Positions 14,011 through 20,548 of a stretch of 32,710 nt of DNA are shown one piece after another; position 1 is the stretch's first letter, and each line of letters starts with the position of its first letter. Under the pieces are notes generated by a model that saw only the letters and a program-made list of their open reading frames with translations, was not told where the DNA came from and made no database searches. The stretch spans positions 34,767-67,476 of the forward strand of contig MHWW01000011.1 in NCBI GenBank assembly GCA_001824275.1, in the 5' to 3' direction. The position numbers and the translations under genes were made by a program. Source of the stretch: Candidatus Zambryskibacteria bacterium RIFOXYC1_FULL_39_10. Lineage in GTDB: Bacteria; Patescibacteriota; Minisyncoccia; Phycocordibacterales; WO2-35-19.

Positions 14011-14424
14011 CTAAAACATTTTTGGTAATTTAATCTCTCTTGTTTGTAATCTTTCTAGAAATGCTTTTTTTAGTTCTGGAACAAGAGAAAAATCATGAGT
14101 TTCTTTGGGTTCATGGGTAAAGACATCAAAGCCTTGTTCGTTGTATCTAGGTATCAAATGCCAATGCACTTGTTTGGCCTCATCCATATACATCAAATAC
14201 ACCTTCTCTACGTTTAACGTTTTTAAAATCGCATCGCGAGTAATATCTACGATTTCCATTAAATAGTCATATTCGGAATCAGTCAGGTCATGCAAATCTG
14301 GCATATCTTTTTTCCAGACGACAACGGCATGCCCCTTGGTTATGGGGAAAAGAGCCGAGGCTACATATAGCCACTCATTATCATAAATGGTTGATTCAGA
14401 TGATGGTTTTGGAAGTGAAGACAT
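14011..14424 (-). CDS. HIT family (histidine triad) hydrolase
   Basis: HIT proteins are dimeric nucleotide hydrolases or transferases. I start at the ATG at 14424 (137 residues): TATAAT lies exactly 6 nt upstream, and the longer frame to 14493 runs through the terminator of the next gene. Visible features are YVASALFPITKGHAVVVWKKDMPDL, which has the usual GH position, and QVHWHLIPRYN, the triad region. Here the first His of H-x-H-x-H is Gln, while the middle (catalytic) and last His remain, so activity is probably kept but substrate choice may differ. Confidence 0.85.
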   Translation of the reverse strand: MSSLPKPSSESTIYDNEWLYVASALFPITKGHAVVVWKKDMPDLHDLTDSEYDYLMEIVDITRDAILKTLNVEKVYLMYMDEAKQVHWHLIPRYNEQGFDVFTHEPKETHDFSLVPELKKAFLERLQTREIKLPKMF

Positions 14425-14442
14425 AAAATTATTATATACGAA

Positions 14443-14468
14443 ATGCCGTGTCCTTGCGAACACGGCAT
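14443..14468 (-). terminator. Terminator-like hairpin after the 14497 gene
   Basis: ATGCCGTGT and ACACGGCAT form a 9-bp stem around CCTTGCGA. It follows the stop of the 14497 gene by about 30 nt; no long U run follows, so termination is probable rather than certain. Confidence 0.65.
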
Positions 14469-14496
14469 AAATTTGAGGCGAGGGCAGAAACAATGA

Positions 14497-14892
14497 TCAA
14501 GCCGCCACGGCCTCTTTCTTCCGGAACTTGATTTTCCCGTGACCCTCATACTTGGATGGCACGACGACGATGTCGTATTCCCCCATCACATCCTTTACGG
14601 GAACTCCTGTCACTGAGGACACGGTCACTACCGAAAGAATCTTGGCCTCTTTCGGAAAATAATACGCGTCCGTCGCAACCATGAGGCTCGTGGGAGTCGG
14701 CTCCACTGCTGTGAAGCTTGGATCTTCCACATCATGCTCGTAGATGAGCACCTTGTTGTAGTCAAGGCGATCTTCTACGTACAGGTGCGGGTATTTTGAA
14801 TACTCTTGGTTTTGTTTGCGTCTCTTAAAATACAAGATGGCGCCAAAAACCAGAAGCAGAATCAACAACAAACTTCCAAAGAACAAAAACAT
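14497..14892 (-). CDS. GC-richer single-TM protein of unknown function
   Basis: Not recognised. The 131 residues start with one strong TM (about 2-22) followed by KRRK, so the rest is probably cytoplasmic. The soluble part (about 30-125) is rich in Val, Tyr and charged residues with no cysteines or known motif. The gene is noticeably richer in G+C than its neighbours and has a consensus promoter, AGGAGGT Shine-Dalgarno and downstream hairpin, the same arrangement as the GC-rich gene at 3338. A high-expression or transferred gene is inferred. Confidence 0.75.
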   Translation of the reverse strand: MFLFFGSLLLILLLVFGAILYFKRRKQNQEYSKYPHLYVEDRLDYNKVLIYEHDVEDPSFTAVEPTPTSLMVATDAYYFPKEAKILSVVTVSSVTGVPVKDVMGEYDIVVVPSKYEGHGKIKFRKKEAVAA

Positions 14893-14903
14893 GGTGAAAT
14901 TAA

Positions 14904-14944
14904 CCTCCTGTCTACAAGTATATCAAATACACATTATTTGTCAA
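14904..14944 (-). promoter_or_regulatory. Consensus promoter and Shine-Dalgarno of the 14497 gene
   Basis: On the minus strand TTGACA (14944-14939), 16-nt spacer, TATACT (14922-14917), then AGGAGG (14909-14904) 11 nt before the ATG at 14892. Confidence 0.8.
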
Positions 14945-15029
14945 GCTTTTTATCGTTTTGTAAAGAGTAGCATATAAAATATGCCTTAAAATAAGGTGTT
15001 ATTTACAGAACATTTTAATCTCAAAAATA
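14945..15029. other. Intergenic remainder before the recombinase relic
   Basis: AT-rich, with no gene or clear signal. The gene-free interval 14893-15230 is otherwise filled by the 14497 promoter and the recombinase relic. Confidence 0.4.
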
Positions 15030-15041
15030 ACTTGCAATCCA

Positions 15042-15242
15042 TTTCCATTTATAGACGGCAACGGAGCCACTAAAAAGTATATAGAAGCAAAAGACGAAGA
15101 AAAGAGAAAAATGTTAGAAAAACTACTTTCGAACCTTGTTATTGAAAATCAAAATGTGGCTCAATATAACTTCAAACCAGAGTATCAAGCTCTTGCAAAC
15201 TCACCTAAAAATATAGATTTTCAAACTTTGTGCTCCCAGTAG
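15042..15242 (+). pseudogene. C-terminal relic of a large serine recombinase
   Basis: An open frame without a proper start encodes YIEAKDEEKRKMLEKLLSNL, then VIENQNVAQYNFKPEYQAL and a short tail. EEKRKLL..LFSNL...L...YxxxPxxxL is the pattern at the C-terminal end of many large serine recombinases in this bacterial group; the catalytic N-terminal domain is absent. The stop TAG lies inside the 3' end of the convergent tRNA-Arg. It reads as the leftover of an integrated element whose integrase gene once abutted this tRNA. Confidence 0.55.
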
Positions 15243-15302
15243 GAATCGAACCTACATTTTAACTTCCGCAAAGTCATGTCCTATCCATTGAACGATGGGA
15301 GC
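15231..15302 (-). tRNA. tRNA-Arg (GCG)
   Basis: Acceptor GCTCCCA/TGGGAGC, D arm GTTC...GGAC, anticodon arm TGACT-TTGCGGA-AGTTA with anticodon GCG, T arm GTAGG-TTCGATT-CCTAC, discriminator A, no CCA. A G34 tRNA for CGC/CGU in place of the usual ACG (inosine) tRNA hints that tadA editing may be dispensable here. Confidence 0.93.
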
Positions 15303-15348
15303 CTATAACAGCAACAACATTAACAAAAAAGTGACTATTAAGCCACTT

Positions 15349-15819
15349 TTACCACCTTGCGAGGAGTTTATCAAAATATTTATGAACCAGAGATTCCTGT
15401 AAGAATTCTTCTTCAAGAAATTCAAGTAAAACATCTCGGACATCATTTAAATCAACTTCTTCATTGATTGGAATAATAACTAGGGGCAAATAAGAGCTAA
15501 CGGGGTGAAGCAAGATGCGGGCGCCGTGAGTGTGTTCGTCTTCAATCCAAAACGAGCGATAAGACATCCAAGGATATAAATATTTATCAAAAATAAGCCC
15601 GCGGGCTGACATTTTAACTGGCACCACTTTGGTATCTTTGTAAGAAAGCATGCCGATGGTGAGTCCGGCAATTATGATAAAAATACCAAAAAGGAAATCA
15701 TCAAAATAAAAAGCCAATACGGATGCACCCAAAACTATCACACCAAGTATCCAATACCAATCATTATTTTTTTTATCAAAATGATGTTCGGGCGAGTGCC
15801 ACTCTAGAATAGGTTCCAT
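15349..15819 (-). CDS. Two-TM membrane protein, conserved in Patescibacteria (function unknown)
   Basis: A 156-residue protein with a soluble N-terminus (HSPEHHFDKKNNDWYW), two TM segments (about 22-38 and 44-60) and a C-terminal cytoplasmic domain with MSARGLIFDKYLYPWMSYRSFWIE, resembling PH-like/DUF5673-type domains of small bacterial membrane proteins. I recall similar proteins as common hypotheticals in this group; this is memory, not a search. TAAAAT lies exactly 6 nt before the ATG and is preceded by TGA (extended -10), so a leaderless message is expected. Confidence 0.75.
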   Translation of the reverse strand: MEPILEWHSPEHHFDKKNNDWYWILGVIVLGASVLAFYFDDFLFGIFIIIAGLTIGMLSYKDTKVVPVKMSARGLIFDKYLYPWMSYRSFWIEDEHTHGARILLHPVSSYLPLVIIPINEEVDLNDVRDVLLEFLEEEFLQESLVHKYFDKLLARW

Positions 15820-15869
15820 AACACAATTTTATCATATATTGTAAAAAGCAAATCTTATGGGTGTGAGTA

Positions 15870-15990
15870 ATGAATTAAATCCGAAATTCTAATATCGAAA
15901 TCCTAAACAATATTTAAATTCCAAAATCCAAAAGTTTAAAACATTAGAATTTGAAAATTTTGAAATTATTTCGAATTTCGTGCTTAGGAT
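15870..15990. repeat. AT-rich imperfect inverted repeat
   Basis: AAATCCGAAATTC (about 15878) faces GAATTTCGTGCTTAGGATTT (about 15971-15990), with shorter AATCCTAA / TTAGGATT pairs inside. It fills the gap between the two-TM protein and the tRNA-binding protein and contains no gene. Confidence 0.45.
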
Positions 15991-15993
15991 TTG

Positions 15994-16317
15994 TTATTTA
16001 ACTATGCCCCCAAGGGGGATATTTTCTGAAACTTTAAGTAAGGAAAATATTTCACCGTTTGAAATTGCCATAATCATGGCCTCACTCCTAAGGCCCATTA
16101 TCTCTCGTGGTTCGAGATTGGTGACAAATGTACACATAACCCCAACCAAATCTTCTGGTTTAATAAATTTAGCAATACCAGAAATAACCTGTCTTTTATT
16201 TTCTTCTCCAAAATCTACCGAAAGTTTGAGTAATTTCTCCGAACCTTCTACTGGCTCAGCCGAAACTATTTTTCCAGCTCTCATCTCAACTTTTGCGAAA
16301 TCTTCGATTGTAATCAT
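15994..16317 (-). CDS. Stand-alone tRNA-binding OB-fold protein (MetRS-beta / CsaA / Trbp111 type)
   Basis: The product (107 residues from the ATG at 16317) is a single EMAP-II-like OB fold: IEDFAKVEMRAGKIVSAEPVEGSEKLLKLSVDFG, RQVISGIAKFIKPEDLVG, then NLEPREIMGLRSEAMIMA, the usual order. This domain is fused to the C-terminus of many methionyl-tRNA synthetases; metG in this window (29200-30651) ends without it, so the two probably work as separate subunits. I chose 16317 because TATACT lies exactly 6 nt upstream; the TTG at 16323 is less likely. Confidence 0.9.
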   Translation of the reverse strand: MITIEDFAKVEMRAGKIVSAEPVEGSEKLLKLSVDFGEENKRQVISGIAKFIKPEDLVGVMCTFVTNLEPREIMGLRSEAMIMAISNGEIFSLLKVSENIPLGGIVK

Positions 16318-16382
16318 ACACAAAGTATAATATTTATAATTTCGTTGTCTATAATCGTCTTATGTTGTAATATCATATCCAC

Positions 16383-16472
16383 GGAGGGATGCCTGAGTGG
16401 TTTAAAGGAACAGTCTTGAAAACTGTCGTATCCGAAAGGGTACCGTGAGTTCGAATCTCACTCCCTCCGCCA
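16383..16472 (+). tRNA. tRNA-Ser (UGA) with encoded CCA
   Basis: 87-nt body 16383-16469: acceptor GGAGGGA/TCCCTCC, anticodon arm ACAGT-CTTGAAA-ACTGT (anticodon UGA), long variable arm (TATCCGAAAGGGTA), T arm GTGAG-TTCGAAT-CTCAC, discriminator G. CCA is encoded (16470-16472), unlike the other tRNAs here, and its last A is followed directly by the ruvX ATG. Confidence 0.95.
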
Positions 16473-16865
16473 ATGAAAAAATATTTAGGAATTGATTTTG
16501 GGAGCAAGCGGGTGGGGATTGCCACCTCTGATGATTTTGGGACAATGGCTTTTCCGTATTCAGTAATTTCAAATGATAAAAATCTATTAGAGGAAATTGA
16601 AAAAATAATAAAGATAGAAAATATAACCGATATTGTGATAGGGGAATCCAAAAACTTTGCCGGTGAACCAAATAAAATAATGGTGGAGATTGAGAAGTTT
16701 AAAAATATTTTAGTGAGAAAAACCGAATTAAATGTTTTCCTTGAGCCTGAATTTATGACTTCAAGTCAAGCTGAGCAAATCCAAGGCAAAAATGATATGC
16801 ATGATGCGTCAGCGGCGACGATTATCCTCCAATCATTTTTGGATAAGAAATCTTCCGTGATATAA
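16473..16865 (+). CDS. ruvX: RuvX/YqgF family nuclease (putative Holliday junction resolvase)
   Basis: An RNase H-fold protein implicated in pre-16S rRNA 5' end maturation and sometimes called a Holliday junction resolvase. The 130-residue product opens with KYLGIDFGSKRVGIATSD (first catalytic Asp), has DIVIGESKNFAGEP and a C-terminal KNDMHDASAATIILQSFLD with the last acidic residues. The start is fixed by the family's N-terminus, and the ATG directly follows the CCA of tRNA-Ser with no spacer, so ruvX must be translated from a tRNA-ruvX transcript, probably leaderless after 3' processing of the tRNA. Confidence 0.92.
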   Translation: MKKYLGIDFGSKRVGIATSDDFGTMAFPYSVISNDKNLLEEIEKIIKIENITDIVIGESKNFAGEPNKIMVEIEKFKNILVRKTELNVFLEPEFMTSSQAEQIQGKNDMHDASAATIILQSFLDKKSSVI

Positions 16866-16917
16866 TTAAAGTCGAACTCTAGTCGACGTATCGTTCGACA
16901 TGATTTCGCAAAATCAT
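16858..16917 (+). promoter_or_regulatory. Extended -10 and two hairpins before pilM
   Basis: TGATATAAT (16858-16866) overlaps the ruvX stop. Then GTCGAAC ... GTTCGAC with an inner GTCGAC (about 16872-16899), and ATGATTT-cgca-AAATCAT overlapping the first pilM ATG (16900). The second ATG (16918) lies just past this hairpin. Confidence 0.5.
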
Positions 16918-17880
16918 ATGAAGTTTAGACTTTTATCAAAATACTTTCCTACTGAAAAATATTTAAAACCACCCCATATCGGAATTTCTTTTTCTGACAC
17001 CAATATCAAGGCGATATCTTTTGATAAGACAAGTAAAAATCCAGTACTAAAAAATATAATTTTACCACTTGAAAAAGGATCAATTGTTTCAGGCAGTATT
17101 GTAAATGAAAATGAAGTGGTTAAAAAACTTTCTGAAATCAAAGAAAGTTTAAGTATACCGTTTGTTTTTTTCACTATTCCTGATGAACTAGCTTATGTTT
17201 TTTCTACTTCAATTACAGTCGCTTCAGAAAATGATATGACTGAAGGTGTGGCCTTTATAATGGAAGAAAATGTTCCGCTTTCTTTGATTGATACAGTTTT
17301 TGACTTTGAACCAACAAAGATCGTTCAAACCGAAGGCGGGTACGATGTTTCGGTAGTAGTGGCAGCAAGTGCTAAAAAAGAAATAGAAAAATTTGTTGAG
17401 GTTTTTTATAAAAGTGGATTTGAACCAGTTGGGTGTGTCAATGAATCACAGGCTATAGCAAATGCTCTGGTGCCTAGAAAGTCAGTGGAAACACTGAGCA
17501 TCGTTCATGCCAGGGGAAACAGGGTGGGAATTTATCTGGTGAAAAACAATCTGGTCCGGTTTTCAACATTAAGAAATATTTCCGGAGAAGATTATAAAAA
17601 GCAGTTTCTAGATGAGTATGAAAAATTTTTAGAATATTGTATTAAGTATGATACTGGTGACGAACGAGCAATAAAATCAGTACTGGTCTGTGGAGATTTT
17701 GAATATGCTAAGGGGGTGGTTGAGGTAGTTGCCAAATCAAGTAATCGCGTGAAAGATATAAAATTATCAAATGTGTGGACCAATGTTTTTGAGATAGATA
17801 AAAATTTGCCAACTGTTCCTTATGAAGAATCATTAAGTTTCGCGGGGCCGATTGGGGCAGTACTCTCCGATATTATTTAA
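16900..17880 (+). CDS. pilM: Type IV pilus inner-membrane platform protein PilM-like
   Basis: An actin-fold cytoplasmic protein that binds the N-terminus of PilN. The 326 residues match PilM in layout: HIGISFSDTNIKAISF (phosphate-1 strand), alternating strand/helix blocks with VVAASAKKEIEKFVEVFYKSGFEPVGCVNESQAIANAL in the middle, SVLVCGDFEYA near the C-terminus and FAGPIGAVL at the end. The true start may be the ATG at 16918 (MKFRLLSKYF), because the first ATG sits in a hairpin. It heads the operon pilM-pilN-pilO-19126 gene; the pilB ATPase is at 1447. Confidence 0.82.
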   Translation: MISQNHMKFRLLSKYFPTEKYLKPPHIGISFSDTNIKAISFDKTSKNPVLKNIILPLEKGSIVSGSIVNENEVVKKLSEIKESLSIPFVFFTIPDELAYVFSTSITVASENDMTEGVAFIMEENVPLSLIDTVFDFEPTKIVQTEGGYDVSVVVAASAKKEIEKFVEVFYKSGFEPVGCVNESQAIANALVPRKSVETLSIVHARGNRVGIYLVKNNLVRFSTLRNISGEDYKKQFLDEYEKFLEYCIKYDTGDERAIKSVLVCGDFEYAKGVVEVVAKSSNRVKDIKLSNVWTNVFEIDKNLPTVPYEESLSFAGPIGAVLSDII

Positions 17881-17891
17881 AGCTTAAAACC

Positions 17892-17978
17892 ATGAATCCC
17901 GTTAGAAATACCATGAAATATATATTAAATACAAAACAAAATAACAAACCTTTAAAAGCTAAATTTCTAACGGGATGA
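17892..17978 (+). CDS. 28-residue leader ORF of copy A overlapping the pilN start
   Basis: ATG at 17892 begins MNPVRNTMKYILN and ends ...KFLTG, with the stop TGA (17976-17978) overlapping the pilN ATG as ATGA. Whether it is translated is unknown; the overlap would couple it to pilN. Confidence 0.4.
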   Translation: MNPVRNTMKYILNTKQNNKPLKAKFLTG

Positions 17979-17980
17979 AT
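17892..17980 (+). mobile_element. Start-codon palindromic element, copy A (pilM-pilN gap)
   Basis: TGAA (17893-17896), then TCCCGTTAGAAAT ... ATTTCTAACGGGA (17897-17975, 79 nt), then TGAA (17976-17979). The last A of the element and the following TG form the pilN start codon. The 12-nt end arms CCCGTTAGAAAT are perfect complements. The 77-nt core is identical to copy B. Confidence 0.85.
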
Positions 17981-18520
17981 CTTTTGCCAATTATAGAAAA
18001 AGAAGCGGTAAAAAAAGGACTTAAGCGTCGTTTTATAATCATGGCCGCACTTCTTTTGGCGGTATCTTTTGGAGTTGGTGTGATTATGCTTGTTCCTTCC
18101 TATTTTTTAGTAATGGGTAATATTTCTAAAATAGAAATGAATAATAGTTCAATAGGTATTGAGAATAAGGGTGAAGTTGAAGAAATGCTTAATTTACCAA
18201 TAGAAATAAATTCCAAATTAAAATTTATGCAAAATATTGGGGCAAACCAATTAACGATTGAGGTTTTTAGTAAAATAATAAAATTTGTTCCTGAAAAAGT
18301 AATAATTGATTCAATAACTTTTTCTCGCAATGAAGCTTACAAAGAAAAAAATGGGATTTTAGTATTAGTTTCTGGAACATCGGTTGATCGGAATTCTTTG
18401 ATTTCATTTTCTAATTCATTAGAACAATCCAAGGACTTTACCTTTGTGGATGTACCAGTTTCAAGTCTGACTAAAGACAAAAATTTACCATTCTCTATAA
18501 ATATTTTTATTGAAAACTAA
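17975..18520 (+). CDS. pilN: Type IV pilus inner-membrane protein PilN-like
   Basis: The 181-residue product has the PilN signature at its N-terminus (MNLLPIIEKE, the PilM-binding peptide), a basic stretch KKGLKRR, one TM (about 19-45) and a periplasmic ferredoxin-like domain (about 75-180, with IIKFVPEKVIIDSITFSR and LVLVSGTSVDRNSLISFSNSLEQ). Order pilM, pilN, pilO supports the call. The start codon is supplied jointly by the palindromic element and the flanking TG. Right after the stop, copy B begins within 1 nt. Confidence 0.82.
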   Translation: MNLLPIIEKEAVKKGLKRRFIIMAALLLAVSFGVGVIMLVPSYFLVMGNISKIEMNNSSIGIENKGEVEEMLNLPIEINSKLKFMQNIGANQLTIEVFSKIIKFVPEKVIIDSITFSRNEAYKEKNGILVLVSGTSVDRNSLISFSNSLEQSKDFTFVDVPVSSLTKDKNLPFSINIFIEN

Positions 18521-18521
18521 A

Positions 18522-18610
18522 ATGAATCCCGTTAGAAATACCATGAAATATATATTAAATACAAAACAAAATAACAAACCTTTAAAAGCTAAATTTCTAA
18601 CGGGATGAAC
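18522..18610 (+). mobile_element. Start-codon palindromic element, copy B (pilN-pilO gap)
   Basis: TGAA (18523-18526), element 18527-18605, TGAA (18606-18609), with the pilO ATG formed at 18605-18607. The 77-nt core is identical to copy A over its whole length. It carries the same 28-residue leader ORF (18522-18608) ending in ATGA overlap. Confidence 0.85.
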
Positions 18611-19129
18611 AATTGGATACCAAAAAATAAAATTCTAAGATTTGCTGTAGGTTTGGCGGCTTTGGGTTTGGTTCTATATTTAGCGGGGGTCATGATCATT
18701 TCAGTGAAAACAAAAAAAGTGGAAAGGTCATATTCAAACACTGAGTCCGATCTATTCAAGGAGCAAAAATTTTGGGCAATAAAATCTGTTGTCGATACAA
18801 ATGAGGAGTCAATAAAATATCTTAAAGATTTTTTTGTAAAGAGTGGTGACGAAGTATTTTTCATTGAAAAAATAGAGGAAATGGCACGAATATCAAACAC
18901 CAAACTTGAAATTGTGTCTATCGACATCAAACCCAATCAAGCGGATTTATTTGGGGAAGAAGTTCTTGTAAAAATAAAAGTAAGTGGCACCTGGGATAGT
19001 GTAATGTTGTTTGTAGACAAGCTAGAGAGAATGAATTTTGGAGTCGTGATTGACGACGTTAATTTAGATGCAGAGGCACAGGGTAATTGGGTAGGCGCAA
19101 TAGAATTTATATTTATGAAAAATAAATGA
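18605..19129 (+). CDS. pilO: Type IV pilus inner-membrane protein PilO-like
   Basis: A 174-residue bitopic protein: short N-terminus, TM about 10-33 (FAVGLAALGLVLYLAGVMII), a heptad-like stretch (about 40-80) and a periplasmic alpha/beta domain with ISNTKLEIVSIDIKP and VKIKVSGTWDSVMLFVDKLERM, the pattern of PilO-type proteins. It follows pilN in the usual order. Its last bases overlap the next gene by 4 nt (ATGA). Confidence 0.78.
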   Translation: MNNWIPKNKILRFAVGLAALGLVLYLAGVMIISVKTKKVERSYSNTESDLFKEQKFWAIKSVVDTNEESIKYLKDFFVKSGDEVFFIEKIEEMARISNTKLEIVSIDIKPNQADLFGEEVLVKIKVSGTWDSVMLFVDKLERMNFGVVIDDVNLDAEAQGNWVGAIEFIFMKNK

Positions 19130-19428
19130 AACTAAATTTTTTAAAATTAAATAAAGATAAATCGCTTTCATTAAAATCTCTGAGACCACAGTTATTTAAT
19201 ATTAATTTACTTTGGTTTATCTGCTTGGGAGTTATTTTGATAATAATAATAATAATGGCACTCATTGCTTATAAGTTTTTTCATTACCAATATTTTGAGG
19301 ATTATAAAAAAGTTACTCCCTTTGAAGGTTCTAATTTGATAAATGTTGAGAAATTAAAAAATGTTATTGAAAGAAGAAATAACTTTATAAACAAAGAAAT
19401 TTCTTTGCCTCCTGACCCATCATTATAA
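19126..19428 (+). CDS. Small single-TM protein at the end of the pilus operon
   Basis: A 100-residue protein with basic N-terminus (about 1-20), one strong TM (about 28-52, rich in Ile) and a short extracytoplasmic tail ending in PPDPSL. It overlaps pilO by 4 nt, so it is translationally coupled to the pilus genes. It sits where pilP is found in proteobacterial clusters but shows no PilP homology that I can see; there is no lipobox. Confidence 0.7.
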   Translation: MKLNFLKLNKDKSLSLKSLRPQLFNINLLWFICLGVILIIIIIMALIAYKFFHYQYFEDYKKVTPFEGSNLINVEKLKNVIERRNNFINKEISLPPDPSL

Positions 19429-19444
19429 AGTTTTAACGAAGTGG

Positions 19445-19516
19445 TGCCCCTGCTAGGAATCGAACCTAGATTTAGAAATTAGAAGTTTCTTGTTCTATCC
19501 ATTGAACTACAAGGGC
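19445..19516 (-). tRNA. tRNA-Arg (UCU)
   Basis: Acceptor GCCCTTG/CAGGGGC (one G-U pair), D arm GTTC...GAAC, anticodon arm AGAAA-CTTCTAA-TTTCT (anticodon UCU), T arm CTAGG-TTCGATT-CCTAG, discriminator A, no CCA. Confidence 0.95.
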
Positions 19517-19520
19517 AAGG

Positions 19521-19593
19521 TGGGCGATAGAGGACTCGAACCTCTGACCTTCCCGGTGTAAACGGGTTGCTCTACCAACTGAGCTAATCGCCC
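19521..19593 (-). tRNA. tRNA-Val (UAC)
   Basis: Acceptor GGGCGAT/ATCGCCC, D arm GCTC...GAGC, anticodon arm ACCCG-TTTACAC-CGGGA (anticodon UAC), T arm AGAGG-TTCGAGT-CCTCT, discriminator A, no CCA. It lies 4 nt upstream of tRNA-Arg (UCU) on the same strand, so they probably share a transcript. Confidence 0.95.
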
Positions 19594-19652
19594 TATAAAA
19601 TTTGGAACCTTTGTAATATACCATAAAATTTAATTTATGGCATAGTTAAGGC

Positions 19653-20453
19653 ATGGAAATTAAAATTTTATACGAAGATGAGTATGTTTTAGCGCTAGAT
19701 AAACCTTACGGGCTTTTGGTGCATTCTGATGGTAGGAGTAAAGAAAAGACTCTAGTTGATTGGATAAACGAGCATTACCCAGAACTTAAAGATGTCGGAG
19801 AACCACAAACTCTCCAAAATGGGCAAATTATAAAAAGGCCCGGCATCGTGCATCGTTTGGACAAAGACACCAGCGGAGTAATCTTGGTGGCTAAAACCAA
19901 GGAATCCCATCAATTTCTCAAAGAACAATTTCAAAATAGAAAAGTAGAGAAAATTTATAATGCTGTAGTTTGGGGTAATTTCTTGCCTGAAAAGCTGGAA
20001 GGAGTAATTGACAAACCGATTGGTCGGAGCGCTAGTGATTTTAGGAAATGGTCAGCTGAACATGGCGCCAAAGGGGAACTTAGGGAGGCGATGACGGAAT
20101 ATAAGGTTTTGGCTCAAGGACCTCACCCCTCACTCTCGTGTAGCCCTCTCCTTGTCAAGGAGAGGGTAGGGAGAGGACTTTCTGATTTTGCGTATCTAGA
20201 AATTAGACCAAAAACAGGCAGAACTCATCAGATAAGAGTGCATCTGAAATCAATTAGCCATCCGGTGGTGGGAGATAAACTTTATGGTCCTACTTCGCCA
20301 AAGGCTTCGCGGGGTAAAGAAGATAATCTCGGATTTGATAGATTGGCTTTGCATGCAGTTTCTATAAAATTAGAATTACCCAATCATACTCATATAACAA
20401 TTGAATCTCCGTTACCGGCAGAATTTGAGGAAGCCAAAAAACTTTTACAATAA
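19653..20453 (+). CDS. RluD-type pseudouridine synthase without S4 domain
   Basis: Isomerises specific uridines in rRNA. The 266-residue product has LYEDEYVLALDKPYGLLVH, the catalytic motif IVHRLDKDTSGV (Asp70), and RPKTGRTHQIRVHLKSISHPVVGDKLYG, all typical of the RluA/RluC/RluD family. The N-terminal S4 domain is missing, so the exact rRNA target cannot be given. Residues about 156-177 (HPSLSCSPLLVKERVGRG) are encoded by a GC-rich hairpin repeat and lie directly before the strand leading to the RTHQIR motif, where family members have no such insertion. The stop codon TAA is the first three bases of another copy of that repeat family. Confidence 0.9.
   Translation: MEIKILYEDEYVLALDKPYGLLVHSDGRSKEKTLVDWINEHYPELKDVGEPQTLQNGQIIKRPGIVHRLDKDTSGVILVAKTKESHQFLKEQFQNRKVEKIYNAVVWGNFLPEKLEGVIDKPIGRSASDFRKWSAEHGAKGELREAMTEYKVLAQGPHPSLSCSPLLVKERVGRGLSDFAYLEIRPKTGRTHQIRVHLKSISHPVVGDKLYGPTSPKASRGKEDNLGFDRLALHAVSIKLELPNHTHITIESPLPAEFEEAKKLLQ
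20121..20178. repeat. GC-rich hairpin repeat inside the pseudouridine synthase gene
   Basis: CCCTCTCCTT-gtc-AAGGAGAGGG (20144-20166) is a perfect 10-bp stem flanked by CCTCACCCC and GGGAGAGGA. The reading frame stays open across it. Confidence 0.7.
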
Positions 20454-20542
20454 CTCATCCCTAAATCCCTTCCCTTACAACAAGGGAAGGGACTTTCCGA
20501 AAACCCTCTCTTGTTGTAAGAGAGGGCAGGGTGAGTTATTAT
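20449..20542. repeat. GC-rich hairpin repeat between rluD-like gene and ileS
   Basis: Ends AATAACTCATCCCT and AGGGTGAGTTATT are near-perfect complements. Two inner hairpins follow: CCCTTCCCTT/AAGGGAAGGG and CCCTCTCTT/AAGAGAGGG. The left end holds the stop codon of the upstream gene and the right end supplies TATTAT, the -10 found exactly 6 nt before the ileS ATG. Confidence 0.75.
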
Positions 20543-20548
20543 AGTTTT

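Noticed and set aside
16373-16671. Minus-strand frames reading GVRFELTVPFRIRQFS and SEIRTHGTLSDTTVF
   Set aside because: Antisense translations of tRNA-Ser; no independent support.
17892-18610. CRISPR array from two identical 77-nt repeats
   Set aside because: Only two copies, separated by the complete pilN gene, each with inverted ends and target duplications; no cas genes.
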